Shown one piece after another: positions 20,142 to 30,411 of a stretch of 64,000 nt of DNA (its first letter is position 1; every line of letters begins with the position of its first letter). The DNA lies in NCBI GenBank assembly GCA_016714125.1, contig JADJNX010000003.1, forward strand, positions 461,985-525,984, given 5' to 3'. The position numbers and the translations under genes were made by a program. Under the pieces are notes generated by a model that saw only the letters and a program-made list of their open reading frames with translations, was not told where the DNA came from and ran no database searches. The DNA is from Ignavibacteriales bacterium. GTDB taxonomy: Bacteria > Bacteroidota > Ignavibacteria > Ignavibacteriales > Ignavibacteriaceae.

Positions 20142-20838
20142 ATTTGTGAACTGACAAGAATTGAAGAATACAAAATAGCCGTCTCACTCTTGAGACGGTT
20201 TTTTGTTAATCTATAGAGATTTTCATTTCTGAAAAGACCAAGTTCCCTTTTGCTTAAACCACCCTCAGGACCACAAACAAGTATCTGTTCTCTTTCCGGT
20301 TTAGGATTAAAAGAAGTAAATTGTACTTCGGCTTCAAGATCAAAACCAATTACCTCAGCCCCTCTGTTAAAAATCTCTTTAAAGCTTTTGGTGATGATCA
20401 GTTCAGGAGAGAATGGTGTAAATGACTGTTTTGATGCGGCTCTAATTACTTTATCATATCTTTCAAGTTTAAATCCTTTCCCCACACAATAATCGGATTC
20501 AAAAAAAGAAATCGCGAGAAGCCAATTTCAGTCAATTTTTCAAGAAGAAATTCCAACTTGTCATTTCCCTTCAGTCTGGGAATGGCGATAATAAAGTTTT
20601 TCAATCGGTTGGGAATGAGGTGTTCATCAATTTTCTCAACTAAAATCTTTTCTCGACTGACATCAATGATAATAACTTTGTGAATTTTACCATCCCCATC
20701 TGTAACATAAATGGTATCACCCTTTTGGTGGCGCATCACCTTAGTTATATGAACAACATCATCATCAGATAAAAACCAGGTGCCGTTTTCGTTATCTAGA
20801 CGGCACCAAAAAAGTTCTTCCCCGGCAAAATTTTTCAT
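20138..20838 (-). CDS. rsmE: 16S rRNA (uracil-1498-N3)-methyltransferase, one frame change
   Basis: About 233 residues after joining. RsmE methylates N3 of U1498 of 16S rRNA with S-adenosylmethionine, in the SPOUT fold. N-terminal PUA-like domain: HITKVMRHQKGDTIYVTDGDG. SPOUT part: RLKGNDKLEFLLEKLTEIG, the segment ending KGFKLERYDKVIRAASKQS and the SAM knot ILVCGPEGGLSKRELGLF plus RLKSETAIL. The frame changes at about 20500 in a T7 run: with eight T the reading is FFESDYCVGKGFKLERY. It starts 5 nt after the stop of the small barrel protein gene. Confidence 0.93.
20179..20204 (+). terminator. Terminator of the salvage operon, inside rsmE coding sequence
   Basis: Plus-strand perfect stem CCGTCTCA-ctct-TGAGACGG followed by TTTTTT. 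It lies 38 nt after the PNP stop but inside the codons for RLKSETAIL of the opposite-strand rsmE gene. Confidence 0.85.
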
Positions 20839-20843
20839 TTCAC

Positions 20844-21296
20844 TTATTCGAAGTAATATCTGAACCCGATCGCGCCGTTAAAACCAAATTCGGTATCTGG
20901 TGCCACGTCGAGAAGTGGTACTACTTCAATAAAAACATCAAAAGGAGCATTTTGAAACTCGTATGCCATTCCGACCGGTATTCTGACACCAATCCTTGCA
21001 TTACTCGATAATTTTGCCCTACCACCAATTCCGATATAAACCGGAAGCTTTCCTGTTTTTACATTAAAAAAGTTGTAATCATGATATAAATAATCGGCAT
21101 GGATGTGGAGCGCTCCATCTTTATTAAATGACCAGGCTATACCGGCATCAATTGCATTATTTTGCCCCATAAAATATTTAAGTGAAATTCCGGTAGGTTC
21201 GCCAACTATAATTCCGGCACCGAAACCCTTGCTTTGTGAATAAAGCAAACTGCTTGATAAAAGTAAACCTATCGTTATTAATCTGATTATTTTCAT
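20844..21296 (-). CDS. Small outer-membrane beta-barrel protein, BAPKO_0422-like
   Basis: A 150-residue protein with a Sec signal peptide (MKIIRLITIGLLLSSSLLYSQ). The mature part is short amphipathic strands rich in Gly and aromatics (GFGAGIIVGEPTGISLKYFMG, read in two pieces; YIGIGGRAKL; GFNGAIGFRYYFE) with a C-terminal aromatic residue pattern expected of an 8-strand barrel. VGEPTGISLKY is typical of small barrel proteins annotated as BAPKO_0422 family. Function unknown. It is followed after 5 nt by rsmE and is divergent from the thioesterase gene. Confidence 0.7.
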   Translation of the reverse strand: MKIIRLITIGLLLSSSLLYSQSKGFGAGIIVGEPTGISLKYFMGQNNAIDAGIAWSFNKDGALHIHADYLYHDYNFFNVKTGKLPVYIGIGGRAKLSSNARIGVRIPVGMAYEFQNAPFDVFIEVVPLLDVAPDTEFGFNGAIGFRYYFE

Positions 21297-21373
21297 ATTT
21301 TTGCTTTCTGTATTTTTTATTTAATGTACAAATTTACGAAATTTATGTTAAAAAACTGCGAATTAGCGTCATA

Positions 21374-21772
21374 ATGTTCTCTTCAACAGAATATATATCC
21401 TTTAGCGATTGTGATCCGGCAGGAATTATGTTTTTTTCGCGAGCCTTTGAAAAAGCTCATAATACCTATGAAAAATTTTTATTTGCGAATGGGCTTGGAA
21501 GCTATTTTGGTTCTGGTGAGGTTGTAATTCCGATACTAAATGCCTGCTGTGACTTTAAGAAACCTCTTCGTGCAGGTGAAGAGATTGCGGTTAATATCAC
21601 ACTATCTGAGATGAAAGAAAATTCATTTTTATTGATGTACACAATTTTAAAGACCAGTGGAGAGATTGCTGCGATTGTGAAAACAGTTCATTTGTGTGTA
21701 TTAAAAGAAAATTTTGTGAAGTGTAATATTACCGATGACTTAAAGAGCGCCCTGTTAAAACTCGGCACTTAA
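21374..21772 (+). CDS. menI: Hotdog-fold acyl-CoA thioesterase, probable DHNA-CoA thioesterase
   Basis: A 132-residue hotdog protein with the 4-hydroxybenzoyl-CoA thioesterase signature: SFSDCDPAGIMFFSRAFEKAH, in which the Asp of DPAGI is the catalytic residue of the family. Family alone does not fix the substrate. Its position, tail to tail and overlapping the menE stop by three bases, next to menE, menA, menB and menH, makes 1,4-dihydroxy-2-naphthoyl-CoA the likely substrate, since this step is needed between MenB and MenA. The gene symbol is therefore an inference from context. Confidence 0.75.
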   Translation: MFSSTEYISFSDCDPAGIMFFSRAFEKAHNTYEKFLFANGLGSYFGSGEVVIPILNACCDFKKPLRAGEEIAVNITLSEMKENSFLLMYTILKTSGEIAAIVKTVHLCVLKENFVKCNITDDLKSALLKLGT

Positions 21773-23186
21773 CGCTCAAATAGAAGTTGGCGTGAAGCCT
21801 CAAGGTCATGTTTCCCAATGGATGTTAGAGGAATCTCATCAACAATCCTGTAATATTTGGGAATTTTATAAATCATCAGGTATGACTTTAGATAAGAATG
21901 AAAATCCTGAAAATCAATTTCTCGATCTGTTTTAAGTAAAGCCGACACTGCCTCCCCCCACTTTTCATTCACAACTGAAAAAACATATACTTCAACTATT
22001 CCCGGAAAAGTGAGGATTATTTTTTCAACTTCTTGAGGATCAACATTTAATCCACCTGAGATAATGAATCTGTTTTTCCTGCCTGTAATCTTGAACCGAC
22101 CGTCAGAATCAATCACTGTCAGATCTCCAGTATAGAATTTCCCATCTGCGAGATGATCCGTAGTGAGGACTTCATCATCAAGATAACGGTTAAATAACTG
22201 ATCTGTTTCAACCAAAAGTTCACCATCACCTACTGAAACCTTCACTCCCTGTAAAGGAGTGCCCCCATCTTAATATCTTCTTTTAGTGAATCATAATCTG
22301 TAATTGCAACAAATGCCGCAGTTTCAGATGAACCATAAACTTTGGAAACTCTCAGATTTGCTTCCAAACTGGATTTTATCAGAGTCGAATCAACTGCACT
22401 CCCACCAACAAGGATATGCCTAAAATTTGAAGTCGCTGCTTTTCCTGAAGTTAGGAAATCTCGCAACTGTGATGGGACAAAGGAAACAAGAGAAGGGCCC
22501 AATTTTAATGCCGCATCAAACTCTTTATCCGAAGGATTTAACGACTCTGCCAGGACAAGCGGTATTGAACCGGCAATACACCTGAATAAGATGAGAAACC
22601 CTGAGATATGGTGCAGTGGAAGGCTCAAGAGCCATCTATCCTGACCGTTAACACCCATCGCATTGTTTCCCCTCTCAGCCGCTTTGGAAAGCGATAAAAA
22701 GGTATGCACCACCGCTTTTGGTATTCCTGAACTTCCGGAGGTGAGAATCACCACGGCATCATTTTCATTAACCTTTTGCGCGGGTATGGACTCAATAACT
22801 TTTTGAAACACCCCACTATCTAACACACCGCCTGGTTTAAATCTTTCGATAAAATCTTCTACCTCCGATTCTGTTGTCAAAGGAGAGATTAGTATCGGGA
22901 GAAGTCCACTACTGCAAATCTGATAAAGATTAAATATAAATTCCAAATCGTTGGAATTACGAAGAAAAACAAGTTTGTTATCGGTGAAATCATCAACAGG
23001 CAGGGGTGGAAGACTATTAAAAACAGATTTATCCAACAAGAGGTAGCCATCGAGTTTTTCTGATTTCTCTGAGACAAACGTTTTAATTCCGGAATCACTC
23101 AATCTGTTGACCATCGATTCAGGTGCATAAATTTTCAATTTTTGCATCAGATCCAAAATCTTTTCTCTGAGTTCGATAGATGTCAT
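21769..23186 (-). CDS. menE: o-Succinylbenzoate-CoA ligase (MenE), one frame change
   Basis: An acyl-AMP ligase of about 471 residues. It activates o-succinylbenzoate to its CoA ester in menaquinone synthesis. N-terminal domain: P-loop VILTSGSSGIPKAVVHT, LPLHHISGF, PSLVSFVPSQL, VYGSSETAAF. C-terminal domain: YTGDLTVID, GRFKITGRKNRFIISGG, and the catalytic-lysine end IPLTSIGKHD. The two frames meet at about 22258 in a G run: with six G instead of five the protein reads MGGTPLQGVKV. It is the last gene of the men block on this strand. Confidence 0.92.
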
Positions 23187-23250
23187 TTTAATCCGATTTA
23201 AATACGAGGAGGAGATAATTGAAACCAGGTATTCCTAAGGTTCAATTTTA

Positions 23251-24126
23251 TTAAAGGCATAATCCCAAAGAGAACAAAAGCCCAAAAAGAGCAGACAATT
23301 TGGCTGACAATTCAAGAGCGGGATTAAGTTCAGTCCCCTTGTAGTTTAATAACATAATTATCAGTTTGTAGGCAAATGGAAGTGTTAGATATGGCAGAAA
23401 AATCCAATAGCTCAGGTCGTAATAAATATACATAATAAGTGGAACGGCAAAAGAAGATGCAAGCAGGGTGCAATATTCAACAAAAGCAAAGTTTTTACCA
23501 AGCAACACTGCCAAAGTTTGTTTGCCCGCCCTTTTATCCTGCTCAATGTCACGAAAGTTGTTTACAACCAATATATTCGTTACAAGTGCCCCAACGGGGA
23601 TTGCTGAGATAAGTGCCTGACTTGAAATGTATCCGGTATTTATAAAATAGGTACCAACAGTTCCCACAAATCCAAAAAATAGAAAAACAAAAAGGTCACC
23701 AAGCCCGTTATATGCCAATGGGAAAGGACCAGCAGTGTACATAAAACCTGAAATAATAGAGAGTATCCCAATCAACAGAATCAACGGACCTGCATAATAA
23801 ACAAGATACAACCCCATCAAAAAAGCCAGAAGAAAAGTAAAGTAGATTGCAAATTTCATCTGAGCAACCGTAACCCAACCTTCATTTAACGCACGTTTGG
23901 GACCAACTCTTTCTTTGGTATCTGCTCCTTTAAGATGATCATAAAGGTCGTTCGTAAAATTTGTCCCGATTTGAATTAAAATTGAACAAATTAGTGCCAC
24001 TGAAGAAACATAAAGGTTATATTTCCCCTCAGCAACTGCGAGCGAAGTCCCCACGATCACGGGAACAAACGCAGCGAGTAAAGTTTTTTGTCTCGTAGCA
24101 AGTATCCAAATCAGAGTTTTATTCAT
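23251..24126 (-). CDS. menA: 1,4-Dihydroxy-2-naphthoate polyprenyltransferase (MenA)
   Basis: A 291-residue UbiA-type membrane enzyme with eight to nine helices. It attaches the isoprenoid side chain to DHNA at the inner membrane. Two aspartate-rich motifs bind the prenyl diphosphate: NFTNDLYDHLKGADT and NNFRDIEQDKRAGKQTLAVLLG. Also visible are the GPKRALNEG segment and TAGPFPLAYNGLGDLFVFLFFG. It begins 5 nt after the menB stop and ends 64 nt before menE; that gap has no gene and no terminator. Confidence 0.95.
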   Translation of the reverse strand: MNKTLIWILATRQKTLLAAFVPVIVGTSLAVAEGKYNLYVSSVALICSILIQIGTNFTNDLYDHLKGADTKERVGPKRALNEGWVTVAQMKFAIYFTFLLAFLMGLYLVYYAGPLILLIGILSIISGFMYTAGPFPLAYNGLGDLFVFLFFGFVGTVGTYFINTGYISSQALISAIPVGALVTNILVVNNFRDIEQDKRAGKQTLAVLLGKNFAFVEYCTLLASSFAVPLIMYIYYDLSYWIFLPYLTLPFAYKLIIMLLNYKGTELNPALELSAKLSALFGLLFSLGLCL

Positions 24127-24131
24127 ATCAA

Positions 24132-24989
24132 CTATGGAAGTTTTGGAAATTTGTTAAAATCAGGCTTTCTTTTTTCAAGATAAGCTTTTTTCCCTTCCTG
24201 GGCTTCCTCTGTCATGTAATAAAGAAGAGTTGCATTTCCTGCTAATTCCTGAATTCCCTGTTGCCCGTCAAGTTCAGCGTTAAATGCTGACTTTAACAAC
24301 CTGATGGAGAGTGAACTGTGTTGAAGTATCTCACGAGCCCACAGAACCCCCTCAGCCTCCAGATCCTCGACAGGAACAACCTTATTGACCAATCCCATAT
24401 CAAATGCCTCTTGAGCGTTGTATTGCCGACAGAGGTACCAAATTTCTCTTGCTCTTTTTTGTCCTACAAGTCTGGCAAGATAAGATGCGCCAAATCCACC
24501 ATCAAAACTGCCAACTTTTGGACCGGTCTGGCCAAACACCGCATTATCAGCTGCGATTGTTAGATCACAAACTACATGCAAAACATGGCCACCCCCAATA
24601 GCATAACCTGCAACAAGGGCGATAACGGGTTTTGAGATGCTTCTAATCATTTTTTGTAAATCAAGTACATTTAATCTGGGAACCCCGTCACCCCCAACAT
24701 ATCCCTGATCTCCTCTAATTCTTTGGTCTCCTCCCGAGCAAAATGCGTATTTCCCATCGGCAGCGGGTCCTTTGCCGGTTAGAAGAATTACACCAATCTC
24801 CTGATCTTCTCTCGCATCAACAAATGCGTTGAACATCTGAGTTACGGTCTCAGGTCTGAAGGCATTTCTCACTTCAGGACGGTTTATGGTGATCCTGGCA
24901 ATTCCTTCTGCCTTTTCGTAAATTATATCAGAGAAATCTCCGACTTTTTTCCATTCAATCATCATTTTAGTACCGGTTAATTCATTCAA
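24132..24989 (-). CDS. menB: 1,4-Dihydroxy-2-naphthoyl-CoA synthase (MenB)
   Basis: A 285-residue crotonase-fold enzyme that closes the second ring of the naphthoquinone. Signatures: [49 protein letters not shown] (read in two pieces), [17 protein letters not shown] and the C-terminal [18 protein letters not shown]. The oxyanion glycines and the Asp-containing substrate loop are intact. ATG 24989 overlaps the end of menH by 8 nt; a second ATG pair at 24965 (MMIEWKKV) is closer to known N-termini and could be the true start. Confidence 0.97.
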   Translation of the reverse strand: MNELTGTKMMIEWKKVGDFSDIIYEKAEGIARITINRPEVRNAFRPETVTQMFNAFVDAREDQEIGVILLTGKGPAADGKYAFCSGGDQRIRGDQGYVGGDGVPRLNVLDLQKMIRSISKPVIALVAGYAIGGGHVLHVVCDLTIAADNAVFGQTGPKVGSFDGGFGASYLARLVGQKRAREIWYLCRQYNAQEAFDMGLVNKVVPVEDLEAEGVLWAREILQHSSLSIRLLKSAFNAELDGQQGIQELAGNATLLYYMTEEAQEGKKAYLEKRKPDFNKFPKLP

Positions 24990-25800
24990 TTTTTTTTAGA
25001 AACTCTTTAATAGCGATAGCCGTTTCATTTGGTTTTTCCATATAAACGGTGTGCCAGCTTTCAGGGATAACAACATGTTCAAATCTTTTGTTCAATCCAC
25101 AAACTCTTGGAGCAATTCCTTCATACTTTTTATCATTACCACCTGTAATTAAAAGCCCCGACTGTTTAATGGTGCGAAGTTTATCCTGAAAAAAAGGCAT
25201 CACTCCCAGACCTGAATTCAGTAAATAATTTTTTAAGATTTTGGTCGAATTTAACCTTTTTCGTGTATCATACGCTTTATAAAAGGTCTCCGGAAGAGTC
25301 TTTAGACCGTCAAAAAGTTCAAGATTCAGCCAGTTATCAACCCATGCATCGATACCAAACTCGATAATTTTTGCAGCGTGGTCGATATCCTCAGCAGCTC
25401 TTTCGGCTCTCAATTCATCGGTTGGAAGTCCTGGTGTTGAACTGATCGAAATAAAAGCTTTATTTTCTAATAAATTATTTGCTGCCATGTAAAAGGCCAA
25501 TCTGCCCCCTGCTGAATACCCACAAAGAATCGGATTGTTTATATTTACCTCCTCGATCAGCTCAATGAGAAGTTCACTAAGACCCTCAAAGGAGAAGAAC
25601 CATGGATCATCCACAAAACTGCTTTTACCACATCCCGGAAGGTCGGGAATCAAAAAACTTCGATCTTCATTAAATGCCTCCGTCATCCTGTTCCAGTCAC
25701 CCGAATATCCACCGAGCCCATGAATCAGGACAAGGGTATATTTACTCCCTGTTCTATGATGTTCATAGTGAACATCTATTCCTTGAAAATTATAATACAC
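24982..25800 (-). CDS. menH: Alpha/beta hydrolase, SHCHC synthase-like (MenH)
   Basis: A 272-residue alpha/beta hydrolase. The nucleophile elbow is CGYSAGGRL, the oxyanion HG motif is [12 protein letters not shown], and the catalytic His lies in [14 protein letters not shown]. MenH removes pyruvate from SEPHCHC to form the ring intermediate SHCHC. The family assignment to MenH rests on the PDLPGCGKS segment and on overlap with menB. MenF, MenD and MenC are not next to it; the gene upstream on this strand encodes an M28 metalloenzyme, so the pathway must be completed elsewhere in the genome. Confidence 0.88.
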   Translation of the reverse strand: MYYNFQGIDVHYEHHRTGSKYTLVLIHGLGGYSGDWNRMTEAFNEDRSFLIPDLPGCGKSSFVDDPWFFSFEGLSELLIELIEEVNINNPILCGYSAGGRLAFYMAANNLLENKAFISISSTPGLPTDELRAERAAEDIDHAAKIIEFGIDAWVDNWLNLELFDGLKTLPETFYKAYDTRKRLNSTKILKNYLLNSGLGVMPFFQDKLRTIKQSGLLITGGNDKKYEGIAPRVCGLNKRFEHVVIPESWHTVYMEKPNETAIAIKEFLKKIE

Positions 25801-25806
25801 AGTCGC

Positions 25807-26805
25807 CTAATTTATTTTAAGTGAATAAAGAAACCCGGTGAGAACTTTACCAAGGTCATATAGAGTTGTGGCACTTATATTACTCATGTCATCTTTAAGT
25901 GTGTGCCAATAATTTCTCCGGGGATCTTTTGAGTCTGCCCCTATTAATCCGGCATCTATTATGTTGATGGTTCTTATCCCAACTTCATTTAATGGGATGT
26001 GATCATCATAAACAGGCTGGGAAACAAAATCTTTAAACCTGGTATTCCCTTCACTTTGACCAAATTTCCACACAAGATCAACTACATCACCCGCAAATCT
26101 GACTGATCCTTCTTCCCTCATATAGATTGCCTCTTTGTCACCAACCAAATCAAGAAGTATCCCAAAGACCGGCTTTTGGGTAAGAGGATTATTTGCAGCA
26201 AAATATTTTGATCCAATGCAATAACCTTCGAGACTTCCCGATCTACCATAGTCCTCAGCGTCAAACAATACTATATCAACACCATAATCGAGTTTGTTTG
26301 CACCCAGAACATCCGCAAGGGCGAGTAACACGCCGGTTCCACTTGCTCCGTCATTTGCACCCGGAATCGGTTGTTTGTGTTTGCCGGAATCTGCTTCCTG
26401 GTCGGCATGAGGTCTGCTGTCCCAATGTGCACAAAGTAAAATTCTTTTTTCTGCCTGAGGATTAAAACTGCCAATGAGATTTGTAAATTTGAGTGTCTCC
26501 CCCGTAGGAACCCTGGCTTCAAAATCCTGATGTTTTACGATGGCACCCGCTTGTACGAGCCTGTTTGATAAGAATTCTTTTGTAGCAGCCCATGCCGGTG
26601 TTCCGGAAACACGGGGTCCAAAAGCTACCTGTTTTGCGACAAGTTCAAAAGCCAGAAGACTGTCAAATTGAGGTATTTTATTCCCTTTTTTAATCTCAAA
26701 TGCCGGTGCTGTTTCTTTAACCACCGGAACTTCCTCCTTTTTACCACACCCCGTTAAGAAAACAAGAGTGGTTATCGTGACAATTGTAAGTAGTATTAAT
26801 TTCAT
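25807..26805 (-). CDS. M28-family metalloenzyme lipoprotein, possible glutaminyl-peptide cyclotransferase
   Basis: About 332 residues. ATG 26805 starts a lipoprotein signal with lipobox LTGC; an in-frame codon at 26877 lies inside dacB and lacks a signal. Zinc ligands of the M28 fold are visible: CAHWDSRPHAD, PGANDGASGTGVLL, LFDAEDYGRSGSLEGYCIGSKYF and DDHIPLNEVGI. The single-zinc, short-insert layout and the EDYG segment are those of bacterial glutaminyl cyclases, which form N-terminal pyroglutamate on exported proteins in this phylum; aminopeptidase activity is the alternative. It starts 10 nt after the dacB stop and ends 6 nt before menH. Confidence 0.85.
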   Translation of the reverse strand: MKLILLTIVTITTLVFLTGCGKKEEVPVVKETAPAFEIKKGNKIPQFDSLLAFELVAKQVAFGPRVSGTPAWAATKEFLSNRLVQAGAIVKHQDFEARVPTGETLKFTNLIGSFNPQAEKRILLCAHWDSRPHADQEADSGKHKQPIPGANDGASGTGVLLALADVLGANKLDYGVDIVLFDAEDYGRSGSLEGYCIGSKYFAANNPLTQKPVFGILLDLVGDKEAIYMREEGSVRFAGDVVDLVWKFGQSEGNTRFKDFVSQPVYDDHIPLNEVGIRTINIIDAGLIGADSKDPRRNYWHTLKDDMSNISATTLYDLGKVLTGFLYSLKIN

Positions 26806-26815
26806 CGACTTTTCG

Positions 26816-28239
26816 CTAATTATATAAAGTAATAAGTTCACAGATTTTATCCTGAAAAGCCCTTGCCTTTGCAGCACTACCGATAAAATTTTGCATCAAA
26901 ATTGAAAAAGCGAGCATGTCACCACTTTTTCCTTTAACATACCCGGTCAATGCACTAACACCTGAAAGTGTACCTGTTTTTGCTCTTACATTGTTGTCAC
27001 AAACACCGTTTTTCATTCGACTTGCCAGGGTGCCATCAACTCCGGCAATTGGTAGCGAATTATAAAATATATTAAATAACTCACTGTTACCATAATAAAG
27101 TTTTGATATAAGAGCCACGAGAAGATCGGCGCTGACAGTTGAATAACGGGAAACACCCGACCCATCAGATATTCTATAGTCACCGGGCTTTTTGCCCGCC
27201 CAGACAATAACACTGTCGATGTATTTTTTACCGTCGGCAAAAGAGATGTTTTTTTCGCGGGATTTTCCTCCCAATGCCAATAGCATCATCTCAGCATAAA
27301 GATTATCACTTTTTTTGTTCAGTTGGCTTATCAGGTTTTTGTAAGCATGTTTAAATTCGTAAAGTTTTTTATAATCATAGTCAGGATAAATGATCCCTGT
27401 TGATTTAACAACTTTAACTCCCGAATTGACAAGTTTTTCCTTAACCAGTTCAGCCATGTATAATTCAGGGCGATAAACATTAAGATAATAAACTTGAGAC
27501 TGGGTTGTGCTGTTGAGGTTCCCCTTTACAAAAATTGTGTTTGTTCTGCCAAGATAATCACGCCAAACTTTGAGATTACTCGCACCCGCACCAGTGGTGG
27601 CGTCATTTTGAATATTAAAAAACTTTGTATTTGGTGATGTGGTTACAACAGGCTTCCCACCATTTGGATCAGGAGAAACTGTGACGGTTACATAATTTCC
27701 GTTGATATTTAAAGCTGACATAAATGGTGAAGTTACTGCTCCATCATCGTCCCACATCCAGCCTTCACCCCAAAAAAGTGAATCCTTTTTGGAAACATCA
27801 ACAAGAATTCCTCCCGAAATTTTTGAGATACCTGAGTTCTTCACAACTTCAACTATTTTAGCAAGACTGTCGACTTTAAAGTCGGGATCACAACCACCTC
27901 GAATTATCAGATCTCCTTTTAACTCTCCGTTTGTGATTTTACCCTGTAACCAATTCCGGTGTTAAAGGTATATTCGGGACCAAGAAAAACGAGGCCTGCA
28001 ATTGTGGTAATTACCTTCATATTTGAAGCAGGGTTCATCAGTTTAAATTTATCGCGAGAAAACACCTCCTCTTTTTTAGTCAGATTATAAACTTTAATGC
28101 CTGAATTGCACGAGATAAAAAAGCTATCTTGCAGAAGTGTTTCCATTTCCTGATTGAAACGGTTATTTTGTCCACTTGTCGTAACCAACAAACTTAGGGT
28201 TATTAATACCCCTTTGAGAATATTATTCTTAAAATACAA
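26816..28239 (-). CDS. dacB: D-alanyl-D-alanine carboxypeptidase/endopeptidase (PBP4, S13), one frame change
   Basis: About 474 residues. Peptidoglycan enzyme of the periplasm that trims or cuts stem peptides. Signal peptide in the first 24 residues. Active-site triad motifs: SxxK in NPASNMKVITT, SxN in KKSDNLYAE and KTG in RAKTGTLSG; also IIRGGCDPDF and ISDGSGVSRYS. The frames meet at about 27960, close to CCGGAATTGG, where one base is missing. Start is TTG 28239, which overlaps the end of clpS read in its repaired frame, so translation is probably coupled. Confidence 0.92.
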
Positions 28240-28557
28240 TTTCTGTCCTCAAAGCTATTTCTTCTAGAATTGATGAAACTCTTATACATTTATGGTAGGG
28301 ACCCTTAAAAACCACAGCTTTTCCTCACTGTGAGCTTTCAGGGCTAAATAATTGGCTTTTGAAAAGGAACAATTTAACGCTTTTATCAGTTGTTCTATTA
28401 CTTCATCAAATGAATGAAAATCATCATTATATAAAATCACCCGGGCAGAGTATTTTACCGAAGAACCCGATTCAATATCTTCAAGAACCTCCGGTTCCGG
28501 AGCAGAAGGTAAATTTATCTGTTGATCTTCGTTCATATTGTTGTATATCGGTTTCAT
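28229..28557 (-). CDS. clpS: ClpS-like adaptor of the Clp protease, one frame change
   Basis: About 109 residues. ClpS hands N-degron proteins to ClpAP/ClpCP. The core ARVILYNDDFHSFDEVIEQL carries the ND(D) motif that binds N-terminal residues, followed by KANYLALKAHSE. From there the frame is lost; one missing base in the G/A run near 28327 gives HSEGKAVVFKGPYHKC and EEIALRTEIVF, the expected ClpS end, with stop at 28229-28231. I start at ATG 28557. The acidic N-terminal 35 residues are an extension typical of this phylum. It overlaps the start of dacB. Confidence 0.88.
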
Positions 28558-28685
28558 GGTAATTTCGCGGGGGTCTCTGACTGCCAAATAAATTTAAATT
28601 GGGAATACAAATTTAAGGAAAAAACCGTCATCTTTGTTATTTTTGTAAGCTATTCTTAAACAAATTCATACATAACGGAGGTCAA

Positions 28686-29431
28686 ATGAAAATAGCTGTT
28701 TGCGTCAGCAATGTACCCGATACAGCTACCAAAATAAAGATTTCAGCTGGAGGTAAAGAGATCGATAAAACCGGCGTATCTTTTATTGTCAATCCATACG
28801 ATGAATTCGCCATTGAAGAAGCAGTTAAAACCAAAGAAAAATTTGGTGGTGAAACTGTGGTGATCAGCGTGGGTGATGACTCGAATAAAGAGATTATGCG
28901 TAAAGCGCTTGCCATGGGTATCGATTCAGGTTTGTTATTAAAAGCTGATGGCACCCTCGACTCCGATGGAGTGGCAACTCTCCTCGCTGATGAGATCAAA
29001 GATGGTGGATATGACATTGTATTTATGGGCAAACAGTCAGTGGATTTTGACACTTCAATGGTTGGCCAGCTCACTGCTACAAAAGCCGGTTTAAATTGTA
29101 TAACTGTTTGTGTCTCCCTCACAATAGACAACAATTCAGTTACCGCTGAAAGAGAAATCGAAGGTGGAAGAGAAGTTGTTAAATCCGGGCTTCCCGTCGT
29201 TATAACTGCTCAAAAAGGCTTAAATGACCCCAGATATCCAAACTTAAAAGGGATTATGGATGCGAAACGAAAAAACTGGAAGAGAAAGCCGTAACGGTTC
29301 CTTCACCTCTGGTTGAAGTTATGGAGATGACTCTCCCAGCACCCAAAGCACCGGGACGAATTCTTGGTACCGACTCATCTGCGGTTCCCGAACTTGTTCG
29401 CCTTTTAAGAGAAGAAGCAAAAGTAATTTAA
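28686..29431 (+). CDS. etfB: Electron transfer flavoprotein beta subunit, one frame change
   Basis: About 248 residues. EtfB with EtfA carries electrons from acyl-CoA dehydrogenases to the quinone pool. Signatures: VNPYDEFAIEEAV, IMRKALAMGID, IVFMGKQSVDFDT and EGGREVVKSGLPVVITAQKGLNDPRYPNL (read in parts). A run of A at 29272 is one short; with it the C-terminus reads KRKKLEEKAVTV and continues to LLREEAKVI, stop 29429-29431. A strong ribosome binding site GGAGG lies 5 nt before ATG 28686. etfA follows after 11 nt. Confidence 0.95.
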
Positions 29432-29442
29432 GGAGTTTAGGA

Positions 29443-30411
29443 ATGTCAAAATTAATTATAGCAGTTATCGAACAAAGAGACGGCAAAATAAAGAAATCCA
29501 GTCTTGAAGTCGTTTCAAAAGCAGCAGTTATTGCGCAGCAGTTGAGTTACGAAACTCTTGCCATTATCCCGGCTGCAACCGTCGAGGAATCTGAAAAAAT
29601 TGCACAATATGGTATCGGCAGAATAGTAACATTATCAAATTCTGCTTTTTCAAATTATTCCCCATCAGGCTACACCAAGGCAGTTGCTGAATTTGCAAAA
29701 GAGAAAGGCGCTGAAGTTTTACTCTTTTCGAATACTGCCATGGGGAAAGACCTTGCTCCCCGGGTGGCTCCTCTTCTTGGAGCCGGGATTGCATCCGATT
29801 GTACTTCACTCGAAGCACAAAATGGTGAATTGGTAGCAGTCAGACCTGTTTTTGCGGGAAAAGCTTTCCAAAAAGTGAAAGTAAATTCTTCAGTTAAAGT
29901 TTTTACCCTTAGACCAAATGTTTTTCCGCTTGTTGAAAACCAGACTACCGCGAATGTCGAAAATGTAAATATCGATTCTCCCGATTTAACCACAACTGTT
30001 TCTGAAATCAAAAGGGCAGAAGGTAAACTGGATGTTGCAGAAGCTGATATCATAGTTTCAGGTGGAAGAGGACTTAAAGAGTCTGGAAACTTTCATCTTG
30101 TAGAAGAGCTAGCATCTGTTCTTGGCGCTGCAGTTGGTGCTTCCAGAGCAGTGGTGGATGCTGGTTGGAGACCTCATGGCGAACAGGTGGGACAGACTGG
30201 AAAAACAGTTACTCCAAGTCTTTATGTGGCTTGTGGTATCTCAGGTGCCATCCAACATTTAGCCGGAATGGCCTCTTCTAAATATATAGTCGCAATAAAC
30301 AAAGACAAGGATGCCCCGATTTTTACAATCGCAGATTACGGAATTGTGGGTGATGTCTTTGAAATTTTGCCTGTTCTGAAGGATGAAATAAAGAAGGTAA
30401 CTTCAAATTGA
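29443..30411 (+). CDS. etfA: Electron transfer flavoprotein alpha subunit
   Basis: A complete 322-residue EtfA. The N-terminal domain packs against EtfB; the C-terminal FAD domain shows VSGGRGLKESGNF, GASRAVVDAGWRPHGEQVGQTGK (read in parts), YVACGISGAIQHLAGM and INKDKDAPIFTIADYGIVGD. Ribosome binding site AAGGAG precedes the ATG. Its stop TGA overlaps the TTG start of the DUF151 gene (TTGA), so that gene is translated from the same message. No dehydrogenase gene is adjacent. Confidence 0.96.
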   Translation: MSKLIIAVIEQRDGKIKKSSLEVVSKAAVIAQQLSYETLAIIPAATVEESEKIAQYGIGRIVTLSNSAFSNYSPSGYTKAVAEFAKEKGAEVLLFSNTAMGKDLAPRVAPLLGAGIASDCTSLEAQNGELVAVRPVFAGKAFQKVKVNSSVKVFTLRPNVFPLVENQTTANVENVNIDSPDLTTTVSEIKRAEGKLDVAEADIIVSGGRGLKESGNFHLVEELASVLGAAVGASRAVVDAGWRPHGEQVGQTGKTVTPSLYVACGISGAIQHLAGMASSKYIVAINKDKDAPIFTIADYGIVGDVFEILPVLKDEIKKVTSN

